Shown: piece by piece, positions 55,034 through 63,068 of the stretch | Layout of the letters: each line of letters begins with the position of its first letter | How positions within the stretch are numbered: the first letter of the stretch is position 1 | From: Clostridia bacterium | GTDB taxonomy: Bacteria > Bacillota > Clostridia > TANB77 > CAG-508 | DNA: 64,000 nucleotides | Direction of reading: 5' to 3' | Assembly (NCBI GenBank): GCA_017524665.1 | Contig: JAFXVF010000015.1 | Location: 62,001-126,000 of the forward strand | Translations under genes and position numbers: made by a program | Notes under the pieces: generated by a model | Told to the model about the DNA's origin: nothing | The model's input: the letters and a program-made list of their open reading frames with translations, nothing else | The model's database searches: none

Positions 55034-56383
55034 TTATTTTCTCTCTAATACACAGACACTCTCGCAATGGCTTGTATATGGAAACATGTCTACTGGTTGC
55101 ACTTCTTTTATTTCATATTTATTGCATAATATGCTTAAGTCTCTTGCAAGTGTTGCCGGATTGCAGCTTATATAAACTATTTTCTTTGGTTTAACCTCAA
55201 GCAATGTTTCAAGTACAGTCTTTTCACATCCTTTTCTTGGAGGATCAATAAATACTACATCCGCTTCTTCTTTTTTAACTAAATCCGGTAAAAGTTCTTC
55301 TACTTCTCCTACTAAAAATTCACTATTTTTTACATTGTTGAGTTTTGCATTTTCTTTAGCATTTTCAATAGCCTCTGGTATTACTTCTATACCGCATATT
55401 TTTTTTGCTTTGTCTGAAGCAAATATTCCTATTGTTCCAATTCCACAATATAAATCAAATATAGTTTCAATTCCTGTTAGTTCTGCATATTCAACTGCCT
55501 TACTATAAAGAACTTCTGTCTGTATTGGGTTTACTTGATAGAATGAAACCGGAGAAATCTTAAATTTATAGTCTCCTAAGTAATCTTCTATGTATCCGCT
55601 TCCATAAAGTATTTTCGTTTTGTCTCCTAAAATAACATTTGTATTTTTTGAATTAATGTTTTGTGCTATTGTTTTTATACTTTCATATTCATTGGTTAAT
55701 TTGTCTACAAGTGTTTCTATTTCTTTAACATTCTCTGTATTTGTTACAATTGTAACCATAACCTCATTTGTTTTTTTGCCTTTTCTAATAATTAAATGTC
55801 GGATGTCTCCTGTTCTTGAAGATTCATTATATGGTTTAATATTTAATTCAACCATCAACTTAAAAAAGCAATTTGCAATTTGTTGGCTTTCTTCATCTTG
55901 TATAAGACATTCCTTCGTTTCAATAATTTCATGAGTTCTATTAGCATAAACTCCCATTACAGGATTTCCTAAATTATCCACACCAATTGGGTATTGTAGC
56001 TTGTTTCTGTAATATAAAGGAGATTCCATTCCAATACAGTCATTTACTATAGGTATATAATTCAAAGCCTTTTTTAGACAATTTTTAACCATTTCCGTTT
56101 TAATTTCTAATGTCTTTTTGTAATCAATATGTCTTAAAGAGCATCCTCCGCATCTTTTATATGTAACACAATCCGATTCTCTTCTAAACTCTGACTTTTC
56201 TTTTATTTCAAGTATTTTTCCATAAGCATAAGATGATAATACTTTTGTAATTACTATATTTACCTTCTCACCTTTTATTGCACCATTAATAAATATCGTA
56301 AATCCATCTATCTTTGCTATTCCCTGTCCTTCAATCCCTTGATCTATTATATCAACTGTATGTTTTTCGTTTTTCTTAATCAT
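55034..56383 (-). CDS. rlmD: 23S rRNA (uracil-5-)-methyltransferase, RlmD/RlmCD type
   Basis: 449 residues. An N-terminal TRAM RNA-binding domain (about 1-60) is followed by an Fe-S-type cysteine cluster (CVTYKRCGGCSLRH), a Rossmann methyltransferase with DLYCGIGTIG, and the catalytic Cys in ISCNPATL. It makes 5-methyluridine in 23S rRNA. In Bacillota one enzyme often does both U747 and U1939. It ends with SHCESVCVLERK, echoed by the remnant at 54116. Confidence 0.93.
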   Translation of the reverse strand: MIKKNEKHTVDIIDQGIEGQGIAKIDGFTIFINGAIKGEKVNIVITKVLSSYAYGKILEIKEKSEFRRESDCVTYKRCGGCSLRHIDYKKTLEIKTEMVKNCLKKALNYIPIVNDCIGMESPLYYRNKLQYPIGVDNLGNPVMGVYANRTHEIIETKECLIQDEESQQIANCFFKLMVELNIKPYNESSRTGDIRHLIIRKGKKTNEVMVTIVTNTENVKEIETLVDKLTNEYESIKTIAQNINSKNTNVILGDKTKILYGSGYIEDYLGDYKFKISPVSFYQVNPIQTEVLYSKAVEYAELTGIETIFDLYCGIGTIGIFASDKAKKICGIEVIPEAIENAKENAKLNNVKNSEFLVGEVEELLPDLVKKEEADVVFIDPPRKGCEKTVLETLLEVKPKKIVYISCNPATLARDLSILCNKYEIKEVQPVDMFPYTSHCESVCVLERK

Positions 56384-56440
56384 TTTATTCTCCTTAACGC
56401 TATTAATTATATCATCTTTGGTTTAATTTGTACATAAAAA

Positions 56441-56463
56441 AAGACAGGCAAAAAGCCTGTCTT
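56441..56463 (-). terminator. Terminator of the zinc-uptake operon
   Basis: Arms AAGACAGGC (56441-56449) and GCCTGTCTT (56455-56463) with a 5-base loop and a U-run after it on the minus strand. It follows the last znu-operon gene by 7 bases. Confidence 0.85.
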
Positions 56464-56469
56464 TTTCAT

Positions 56470-57084
56470 TTAATTGTTAACAGTATCTTGTCCTCTTTCA
56501 TTCATTACCTCAATGGATTTTGCGTCAATATAATAATACTCGCCATATTCATCAGATCCTTGTGTTAAAATACCCTTTATCTTTAGCCATTGTATTTCAT
56601 CTATTAAATTAGGTATTTTTTCCCCTTTCCATTCATATTCAAAATATGAATATCCTTGAGGGCAATACTGGCAAAGGTTTGATGTTGAATATCTTCCGAC
56701 AAATGTATATGGTGCATTTATCATATACATTCCTTCTATTTCTATTGTTTTGCCTTCATATGTTGAAAAGTTTAAGTTAATATCAGACAATTGGGTATCG
56801 AACAAGTTGTCTCCTATAACTATATCAACTTTCTCTAAACCATTTTCTACTGTATATAGAGTTCCATCACTTTGTTGAGTTATAGTAGTTCCTTTTGTTT
56901 CAGTATTTGTAGTTTGTTTTTTTTCTGCAACTGTATTTGTAGTTACTTTATTGCCTAAATTCACCTCAGTATTAGCAATCTTATCTCTGTTTTCTGTAGC
57001 ACCATTAAAGAATACAATTAATCCTATAATTCCGGCTATTGCAACAATTAGCAACACAATATAAATAACTTTTTTATTTTTCAT
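56470..57084 (-). CDS. Membrane-anchored protein with DUF1980-like domain, zinc-operon member
   Basis: 204 residues. One N-terminal membrane helix (about 5-27) and a Thr/Asn-rich linker lead to a domain with YEGKTIEIEGMYMINAP and LCQYCPQGYSY. This resembles the C-terminal part of DUF1980 (YcgQ-type) proteins linked to zinc uptake, which carry a Cys pair after a similar beta-rich stretch. It is the last gene of the znu operon, 11 bases after znuB. Zinc delivery or sensing at the membrane is inferred. Confidence 0.7.
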   Translation of the reverse strand: MKNKKVIYIVLLIVAIAGIIGLIVFFNGATENRDKIANTEVNLGNKVTTNTVAEKKQTTNTETKGTTITQQSDGTLYTVENGLEKVDIVIGDNLFDTQLSDINLNFSTYEGKTIEIEGMYMINAPYTFVGRYSTSNLCQYCPQGYSYFEYEWKGEKIPNLIDEIQWLKIKGILTQGSDEYGEYYYIDAKSIEVMNERGQDTVNN

Positions 57085-57094
57085 ATTATTTCAC

Positions 57095-57913
57095 CTATTC
57101 CTTTATAATTTTACCTAGTATGGTAAATAAAATAAACATTATTAAGTTAACCATTACAATCATAGCACCTGTACTAATGTTATATAAGTATGATAAGAAT
57201 ATACCTATTAGAAAACATACTACACTTATAATTCCTGAACTTATTACTACACTCTTAAATGATTTAAATATTCTCATCGATGTAAGTGCTGGGAAGATTA
57301 TAATACTACTAATAAGCATTGTTCCCATCATTCTCATTCCGACTACAATTAATACTGCTGTTAAAATTGCAATTAAGTTAGTATATCTTGCGGTTTTTAA
57401 CCCAATTGCTTTTGAGAAATCTTCATCAAACGTAACTGCAAATAGCTTTCTATAGTATATTACAAAAAGTATTAGTACTATAATGCTTACAACAATGCTT
57501 ATAATTACGTCTTCCATGCTCATTGCAAGTATACTTCCAAACATAAAATTACATACGTCTGTATTTAATCCTGTAGTAGCTGATGTTACAGCAACACCTA
57601 TTGCTAATGCACTTGCTGATATAAGAGCAATTGCACTATCGCTTTTTATTCTGTGGTTATTACCTACTTTAAGCAATATTACTGCAACAACTATTACACC
57701 AGGTATTGCAATTGGAAGTGGCGCTAAGCCAAATGCTGTTGCTATTGTTGTTATTCCAAATGCTACATGAGAAAGTCCATCACCTATATTTGAATATCTT
57801 TTTAATACTAAGCTTACTCCAAGTAATGCAGCACACAAGCTTACTAATGTTCCAACTAGAAGTGCTCTATTTATAAATGCAAAACTTAACATTTCTTGTA
57901 TAGTTTCAATCAT
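57095..57913 (-). CDS. znuB: Zinc ABC transporter permease ZnuB
   Basis: 272 residues, about eight membrane helices; ABC-3 family with SLVLKRYSNIGDGLSHVAFG and GMRMMGTMLISSIIIFPALT. It forms the membrane channel for zinc, possibly also manganese. It overlaps znuC by 4 bases. Confidence 0.92.
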   Translation of the reverse strand: MIETIQEMLSFAFINRALLVGTLVSLCAALLGVSLVLKRYSNIGDGLSHVAFGITTIATAFGLAPLPIAIPGVIVVAVILLKVGNNHRIKSDSAIALISASALAIGVAVTSATTGLNTDVCNFMFGSILAMSMEDVIISIVVSIIVLILFVIYYRKLFAVTFDEDFSKAIGLKTARYTNLIAILTAVLIVVGMRMMGTMLISSIIIFPALTSMRIFKSFKSVVISSGIISVVCFLIGIFLSYLYNISTGAMIVMVNLIMFILFTILGKIIKE

Positions 57914-58584
57914 TTGCTTGCACCCCCTGTTCCATATTCAGAAGCTGCTATGTCTTTGGTAACTTGTCCATTCTTTATTTCTATTACTCTGGTTGCATAT
58001 TGAACTGCTCTTTCGACATCATGTGATACCATTACTATTGTTATACCATGTTCCCTATTTAATTTTTGTAATAATTCATATATTTCTATTACAATTTTTG
58101 GATCAAGACCATTTACTGGTTCGTCAAGTAAAATTATTTTATCTGTTGCACAAAGGCTTCTTGCTATTAATACTCTTTGTTTTTGTCCTCCTGATAATTC
58201 GTAAAAGCATTTTTTTCTCATTTCATACAGTTGTAATTTTTCCATTGTTTCTTTTGCTTTTTGTTTATCTTCTTTGGTATAGAAAATTCGTTTTATATTA
58301 TCTGGAAGAGTTCCACTTAATACAATTTCTTCTATTGTTGCAGGAAAATTGTTTTGTACTTCTGTCATTTGTGGAAGGTATCCAATTCTTCCATTTACAT
58401 TTATTTCACCTTTAGTAACTTTGTTTAACCCAAGTATACATTTTATAAGAGTACTTTTTCCAGATCCATTTTCTCCAACGATACAGAGAAAGTCACCTTC
58501 TTTTACCTGCATATTAACGTTTTTTAAGACATCGTGTTCGCTAAAATATCCAAATGACAAGTTTTTTATATCGATTACATTCAT
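57910..58584 (-). CDS. znuC: Zinc ABC transporter ATP-binding protein ZnuC
   Basis: 224 residues. Walker A GENGSGKS at 38-45, signature LSGGQKQRV and Walker B IILLDEP followed by the H-loop MVSHD. It powers the ZnuB channel. It overlaps znuB by 4 bases and starts 21 bases after znuA. Confidence 0.93.
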   Translation of the reverse strand: MNVIDIKNLSFGYFSEHDVLKNVNMQVKEGDFLCIVGENGSGKSTLIKCILGLNKVTKGEINVNGRIGYLPQMTEVQNNFPATIEEIVLSGTLPDNIKRIFYTKEDKQKAKETMEKLQLYEMRKKCFYELSGGQKQRVLIARSLCATDKIILLDEPVNGLDPKIVIEIYELLQKLNREHGITIVMVSHDVERAVQYATRVIEIKNGQVTKDIAASEYGTGGASK

Positions 58585-58605
58585 TTTTATGCCTTTCTTT
58601 ATAAA

Positions 58606-59565
58606 TTATTGAAGTGCTTTTTTTAATATCTCTAGATTTCTTTCCATAAGGCTAACATAGGTTTCCCCTTTTTGAAAATCATCTTTGCTTATATTATGCA
58701 ATGTTTGTATTTGCAATGCTTCAGTTCCAGTTTCATCTGCTATTGATTTTGCAGTTTTACCAGTGCTCAATTCAATATATAGTACAACAGGAATGTTTTC
58801 TTCTCTTACTTTATTTACCAAGTATGTTATTGTTTTTGCGCTTGGCTCAGTTTCTGTACTACATCCACTAAATGCCGCACTTGCTTTTAGTCCATATTCA
58901 TTTAAGAAATACTGCATTGGCATTTTATCTCCAAATACAAGTCTATCACGTTTTTTATTGTCAACTATTTTTTTTATTGCTGCTTGAACTTTCTTCACTT
59001 CTTCTATATATTTTTGTGTATTTTTATTATATGTTTCTTTGTTTTCAGAATCAAGCTCACCAAATTTTTTATTTAAATATTCTAGCATTTTTATTGCATT
59101 ATTAGGTGAAGTCCAAATGTGCTCATCAAAAGCTCCTTCTTCCTCTTCTTCGTCTTCAGCTTCTGCTCCGTCTACTTCTGCTTCTTCGATTGTGTCTACA
59201 ATGTCTGTTACTTTTAATACTACTGTTTTACTTATATCAAGTGTGTTAGATTCAAATACCTTATTTGTCCAACTTTCCATTTCTCCACCTATGTATATGA
59301 ACACATCAGCGTTTTGGATTTTAACTAGATCTGCTGCACTAGGTTCATAGCTGTGGGCATCTACTCCAGGGCCTAACAAATACGTAACATTTGCTTTGTC
59401 TCCCGCAATTTGTCTTGCGAAGTCATATGTTGAAAAGGTTGTTGTAACAATGTTTAGTTTTCCATCTTTATCATTATTTTTATTGCTGCTTAATGCAAAA
59501 GCAACTCCAACTATAGCTATAATGATAGCCATTGCAAAAATTATAATTTTAATATTTCTATTCAT
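58606..59565 (-). CDS. znuA: Zinc-binding lipoprotein-like ABC transporter component ZnuA
   Basis: 319 residues. N-terminal signal/anchor helix, then the cluster A-I fold. Metal ligands are probably H in AHSYEPSA, H in EHIWTSP, and the Glu/Asp late in the protein. The His-rich loop of other ZnuA proteins is replaced here by a long acidic run (EEAEVDGAEAEDEEEEEG). No lipobox Cys is plain, so anchoring is by the N-terminal helix. It captures zinc outside the cell for ZnuBC. Confidence 0.9.
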   Translation of the reverse strand: MNRNIKIIIFAMAIIIAIVGVAFALSSNKNNDKDGKLNIVTTTFSTYDFARQIAGDKANVTYLLGPGVDAHSYEPSAADLVKIQNADVFIYIGGEMESWTNKVFESNTLDISKTVVLKVTDIVDTIEEAEVDGAEAEDEEEEEGAFDEHIWTSPNNAIKMLEYLNKKFGELDSENKETYNKNTQKYIEEVKKVQAAIKKIVDNKKRDRLVFGDKMPMQYFLNEYGLKASAAFSGCSTETEPSAKTITYLVNKVREENIPVVLYIELSTGKTAKSIADETGTEALQIQTLHNISKDDFQKGETYVSLMERNLEILKKALQ

Positions 59566-59573
59566 AAAATCCT

Positions 59574-59599
59574 CCTATATTTAAATTTCAAAATATAGG
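59574..59599 (-). promoter_or_regulatory. Hairpin overlapping the znuA ribosome binding site
   Basis: Arms CCTATATTT (59574-59582) and AAATATAGG (59591-59599) with an 8-base loop. In the transcript the hairpin's 3' arm ends in the first bases of the AGGAGG site of znuA, so folding could reduce znuA translation. Without a T-run it is not a terminator. Confidence 0.4.
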
Positions 59600-59604
59600 T
59601 TATT

Positions 59605-59907
59605 TTATTCATTTAATTGTACCTTTTGAAATACGAGAGATTTTGATATATTAATGTAATTATAAGCATGTATTTTTGCTAATATGTTTACAATGCAATA
59701 TGACGTTAATGTTACATTTATTATAATTGCTAAAATTCTTATCAATAATTCTTGTGCAATATGAATTATACTGCAATATTCACAATCATTTTCACAGCAT
59801 GTATCAATATGATGTCTGTCTTGCGCTATCGTAAAAGATATAAGAATAGAAGCCACTAATAACAGGCTTGCGATTATAAATATAAACTTTGTAAGTTTTC
59901 TCTTCAT
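59605..59907 (-). CDS. Small membrane protein with Cys-rich loop, first gene of the zinc operon
   Basis: 100 residues from the ATG at 59907. Two membrane helices flank an extracellular loop HHIDTCCENDCEYCSIIH with two His and four Cys. This is a likely metal-binding patch. Such small proteins next to znuA occur in clostridia, but I know no function. A possible zinc sensor or capture role is inferred. AAAGGAAG lies upstream of the ATG. Confidence 0.7.
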   Translation of the reverse strand: MKRKLTKFIFIIASLLLVASILISFTIAQDRHHIDTCCENDCEYCSIIHIAQELLIRILAIIINVTLTSYCIVNILAKIHAYNYINISKSLVFQKVQLNE

Positions 59908-59945
59908 TATTAGTCTGCTTCCTTTCAAATAATTATCTAGTTTAA

Positions 59946-59974
59946 AGTATAATACTTAAAGAAGATTATTTCAA
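59946..59974 (-). promoter_or_regulatory. Promoter of the zinc operon with a dyad over the -10 box
   Basis: TTGAAA (59969-59974 on the minus strand), 17-base spacer, TATACT (59946-59951). The 13-base palindrome AAGTATAATACTT (59945-59957) overlaps the -10 and extends to an imperfect 10-1-10 dyad, the shape expected for a Fur/Zur-family operator. No Zur gene is in this window. Confidence 0.5.
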
Positions 59975-60019
59975 GCAATTACGCATCAATTTTACACACT
60001 TTGCACAAAAAATAATGAA

Positions 60020-60051
60020 AGGCAGAGATAGCCGCAAAGCTTTCTCTGCCT
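60020..60051 (-). terminator. 3' hairpin of the 82-residue protein cassette
   Basis: Arms GGCAGAGA (60021-60028) and TCTCTGCC (60043-60050), extended by one pair, with a 14-base loop that can pair partly. A U-rich stretch follows on the minus strand, so it probably ends the cassette transcript. Confidence 0.65.
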
Positions 60052-60073
60052 CCAATTGCTTTACCCAAAGGCT

Positions 60074-60096
60074 TTCTGGAAAAGGTGTTTCCAGAA
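60074..60096 (-). other. Second hairpin in the 3' region of the 82-residue protein cassette
   Basis: Arms TTCTGGAAA (60074-60082) and TTTCCAGAA (60088-60096) with a 5-base loop, no U-tract. It lies between the stop codon and the terminator-like hairpin. Confidence 0.6.
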
Positions 60097-60154
60097 GCTA
60101 TGGCGTTTGCTACTGGCAGTTGAATCGTTGTGTTGTACAGTTATTTTGCCGATG

Positions 60155-60403
60155 TCATGAAATGGTCAATCTGATGCATTTTCCATCATCAGATATTTCT
60201 GATTGGATAGTACTCACGACAATACTGGTTATCTCACCACTCATAATCTTATGCGCAATGTATGCTTGATACAGCTCTATCGGCTCTCTGTCAACATCAG
60301 TGAGGACACCACCATCATTCCGGTAGAAGTAGAACTGATTCTTGTTCTCGGTTTCTTGCAAGGTGAATGTTCCATCAGTTACTGCTTGGAATACATCTGC
60401 CAT
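60155..60403 (-). CDS. 82-residue protein of unknown function, GC-richer single-gene cassette
   Basis: 82 residues, not recognised. Predicted beta-alpha-beta, no Cys pair, one TM-free soluble domain. AAGGAGGAA precedes the ATG. Composition is GC-richer than the flanks, and CGG encodes R28 in FYFYRND, a codon absent from intact AT-rich genes here. It stands alone with its own promoter and hairpins, just downstream of tRNA-Leu(UAG). About 100 bases of non-coding 3' region follow. Third of three such cassettes in the window. Confidence 0.75.
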   Translation of the reverse strand: MADVFQAVTDGTFTLQETENKNQFYFYRNDGGVLTDVDREPIELYQAYIAHKIMSGEITSIVVSTIQSEISDDGKCIRLTIS

Positions 60404-60488
60404 CTTACTTTCCTCCTTAACAATCGTTTTGGGGAATGTGTTGCATTGCTATTCTTATTTAATTCGTATAGCTACGAATGATAGACGT

Positions 60489-60516
60489 ATTATATCATAT
60501 TTTATGTTAATTTCAA
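60489..60516 (-). promoter_or_regulatory. Sigma-A-type promoter of the 82-residue protein cassette
   Basis: TTGAAA (60511-60516 on the minus strand), 16-base spacer, TATAAT (60489-60494). The leader holds a small dyad around ATTCGTA/TATACGAAT near 60460-60478. Confidence 0.7.
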
Positions 60517-60540
60517 GCTCTCTCCGCCTTTTTCTTGCAT

Positions 60541-60569
60541 AAAAAATAGCACCTTAGGTGCTATTTTTT
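60541..60569 (-). terminator. Rho-independent terminator of tRNA-Leu(UAG)
   Basis: Nearly perfect palindrome with arms AAAAAATAGCACCT and AGGTGCTATTTTTT; flanking A/T runs make it bidirectional. It lies directly after the tRNA 3' end. Confidence 0.8.
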
Positions 60570-60572
60570 TAT

Positions 60573-60655
60573 TGGTGCGGCAGAGAGGACTTGAACCCCC
60601 ACGGTTTCCCACTAGATCCTAAGTCTAGCGCGTCTGCCAGTTCCGCCACTGCCGC
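60573..60655 (-). tRNA. tRNA-Leu (anticodon UAG)
   Basis: 83 bases including an encoded CCA. Acceptor GCGGCAG pairs perfectly with CTGCCGC; anticodon loop CTTAGGA between CTAGA and TCTAG; type II variable arm; T-loop TTCAAGT. It reads CUA and other CUN codons. The 82-residue protein cassette follows its terminator. Confidence 0.97.
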
Positions 60656-60729
60656 GTTTTTGTTTGAACATTATTAATATTAGCATAAAATACGGCTATT
60701 TGTCAATATTTATTTTAAAAAATTACAAT

Positions 60730-61578
60730 TTAAACTATAACATCTCTTTTTAATAGTTTATTTTTTATTACACCTAACCCTATAAATTTATCATTGTTAT
60801 AGATTCTATATACTCCATCTAGTTTATCATTATTTATTAATACGCCATTTAGAAAAGCACTAAGTTCTTTTTGTTCTAAATTAATACTATGAGCAGTTTT
60901 AAAAATATCTTCAATTGTTACTATGTTAAAGTCACCTGCTTCTAGTTTTTCAAGTGTTACTGAATCGTCTATTATAAATTCATCTACTCTTGTTCTTATT
61001 AGCTCTTTCATAAATCCTATTGTTCCATTTTTTTGCGCGATATCTTCACATAAGCTACGTATATATGTTCCTTTTGAGCATGTAACTTCAAATACTATTT
61101 GATTTAATTCTTTTTCCCATTTTAATAATTTTATTTCATATATGAATATTTCTCTAGGCTCTATTTCTATACTTTGCCCAAGTCTAGCATATTCATAAAG
61201 TTTTTTGCCATCTTTCTTTATAGCCGAATACATTGGCGGAGTTTGCATGCTTTCACCTTTAAATTTTAATAGTGTATTACAAATCTGTTTTTCATCTAAT
61301 ACAGGCACATCTCGGTTTTCTATAATATCTCCTTCGCTGTCTGCAGTTGAGGTTTTTACGCCTAACTGTATTGTTGCAATGTATGTTTTATCATGTTCTA
61401 CAAGGTATTTAGAAATCTTTGTACCTTGGCCAACAAGTATTGGTAGCACTCCTGTAGCTAATGGATCTAGAGTGCCACAATGTCCAACTTGCTTAATATT
61501 TAAGGCTTTTCTTACTTTTTGTACAACACCATTTGAAGTTATGTTTTTCGGTTTATTAATTACAATTACTCCGTCCAT
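60730..61578 (-). CDS. truB: tRNA pseudouridine 55 synthase
   Basis: 282 residues. Makes pseudouridine at position 55 in the T-loop. Catalytic D38 in GTLDPLATGVLPI, and the KGTYIRSL motif. It follows nrnA after about 57 bases that hold an inverted repeat (61601-61627). The infB-rbfA-nrnA-truB order is a classic Bacillota cluster. Confidence 0.94.
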   Translation of the reverse strand: MDGVIVINKPKNITSNGVVQKVRKALNIKQVGHCGTLDPLATGVLPILVGQGTKISKYLVEHDKTYIATIQLGVKTSTADSEGDIIENRDVPVLDEKQICNTLLKFKGESMQTPPMYSAIKKDGKKLYEYARLGQSIEIEPREIFIYEIKLLKWEKELNQIVFEVTCSKGTYIRSLCEDIAQKNGTIGFMKELIRTRVDEFIIDDSVTLEKLEAGDFNIVTIEDIFKTAHSINLEQKELSAFLNGVLINNDKLDGVYRIYNNDKFIGLGVIKNKLLKRDVIV

Positions 61579-61600
61579 TTTTCTCCTTTATTAGGTCAAA

Positions 61601-61627
61601 GGGACGGACTCATATGAAGTCCATCCC
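61601..61627. repeat. Inverted repeat between nrnA and truB
   Basis: Arms GGGACGGACT (61601-61610) and AGTCCATCCC (61618-61627) with a 7-base loop and one non-standard pair. It has no T-run, so it may attenuate or protect the message between nrnA and truB. Confidence 0.7.
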
Positions 61628-61635
61628 AATAGTTT

Positions 61636-62589
61636 CTATTTTAAATATTTTTTTGTTTCAGATACTAGTTTTTCTTTAGATTGTTCAAGTGGAAGATTAA
61701 TATTGCATCCTGCAGCTTTTGGATGACCTCCGCCACCAAATAATAAGCATATGTCTGATACGTTCACATACTCATTAGAACGGAAAGATGCTTTGTATCC
61801 GCCATCAGGTAATTCACGTAAGAAAATTGAAACTTCTACGCCTTCTACGTCTCTTCCGAATTCAACTATACCTTCATGGTCTCCTACTCCAATTCCTAGC
61901 TCTTCTTGCTCCTTTTTAGTTATATATGTAAAAGCAATTTTTCCATCTTCTAAAAATTCCATTCTGTTTAATGCAATTCTTCTAATTTCAAATTGTCTCA
62001 TTGAAGTAATCTGCATTACCCTACGGTAAATACTAGAAATATTTACTCCTTTTTTTAGAAGTTCAGCTGTAAATTCAAATGTTTCAGGCTTAATTGTGCT
62101 ATGTCTAAATCCACCTGTGTCTGTAATAATTCCAGTAGCAATACATGCTCCTATGCCTTTATTTATTTCAATTCCCATATATTCTAATACTGTTACTAAT
62201 ATTTGGCATGCTGCTGGTGAATCGGGATTTACAAAGTTGAAATCTCCAAACATTGTATTTGAGCCGTGGTGGTCAATTACTATTTTTGTTTTTGCAGTTT
62301 CAAAATATTTTGCGAATCCGTTTAGTCTTTTAATATCAGAACAGTCAAGGGCTATAGCTAAACTATATTTTTCTTCTTTTCCTTCTTTTCTTATTTCCTC
62401 ATACCATGGCAGAAAATTAAATATTTCAGGACATTCTGGTATTATTACATCAGCTTTTTTGCCCATGCTTTTCAAAGCTCCATAAAGTGCTAGGCTACTT
62501 CCTATGGCGTCACCATCAGGTGTTTCATGAGTTAATATAACAATATCTTCTGCTTTATTAATCTCTTCTAAAATATTATCTAGTATCAT
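61636..62589 (-). CDS. nrnA: DHH-family phosphoesterase, NrnA type (nanoRNase/pAp phosphatase)
   Basis: 317 residues. Degrades short oligoribonucleotides and dephosphorylates pAp. DHH motif VIDHHGSN, preceded by ETPDGDAIGSS and DCSDIKR metal ligands, and the C-terminal DHHA1 domain ending GGGGHPKAAG. It overlaps the neighbourhood of rbfA with a 2-base gap, consistent with the infB cluster. Confidence 0.92.
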   Translation of the reverse strand: MILDNILEEINKAEDIVILTHETPDGDAIGSSLALYGALKSMGKKADVIIPECPEIFNFLPWYEEIRKEGKEEKYSLAIALDCSDIKRLNGFAKYFETAKTKIVIDHHGSNTMFGDFNFVNPDSPAACQILVTVLEYMGIEINKGIGACIATGIITDTGGFRHSTIKPETFEFTAELLKKGVNISSIYRRVMQITSMRQFEIRRIALNRMEFLEDGKIAFTYITKKEQEELGIGVGDHEGIVEFGRDVEGVEVSIFLRELPDGGYKASFRSNEYVNVSDICLLFGGGGHPKAAGCNINLPLEQSKEKLVSETKKYLK

Positions 62590-62591
62590 TT

Positions 62592-62975
62592 TTAGGTATC
62601 CTTTCCGTCTTCCTTTTTTACATCTTTCATAATTTCATTTAAAATAGTGTCTATCCTTTCGCCGTATTCCATTGTGTCATCAAATTCGAATACTAGCTCT
62701 GGTGTGATTCTCATGTTTATGTTATGTGCAATTTCGCTTCTGATATATCCAGAAGATTGTTTTAGTCCTAATAGTGTATCTTTTTTATTTTTGCAATTTA
62801 ATACACTAATCCAAACTCTTGCATAACGTAAATCAGGAGTAACTTTAACTTTTGTAATACTTATCATTCCAGTTACTTTGGAATTTTTAAGTTTATAATT
62901 AATTATATTACTAATCTCGCGTTTTAATTCTTCATTAACACGATCTAGTTTATGTGAGCTATTCTGTCTTTGCAT
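62592..62975 (-). CDS. rbfA: Ribosome-binding factor A
   Basis: 127 residues. KH-like 30S maturation and cold-shock factor. VNEELKREISNIINYKLK start, KVTPDLRYARVWISVL and the C-terminal MRITPELVFEFDDTMEYGERI are typical. It lies between infB and nrnA. Confidence 0.93.
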   Translation of the reverse strand: MQRQNSSHKLDRVNEELKREISNIINYKLKNSKVTGMISITKVKVTPDLRYARVWISVLNCKNKKDTLLGLKQSSGYIRSEIAHNINMRITPELVFEFDDTMEYGERIDTILNEIMKDVKKEDGKDT

Positions 62976-63068
62976 TTTCTCTCCTTTTTCTAGAAATCAG
63001 ACGTCAGCATTGAGCATTTGGCATTTAATATTTAAAAAACATAATACTAAATGCTAATATCTAACTTC

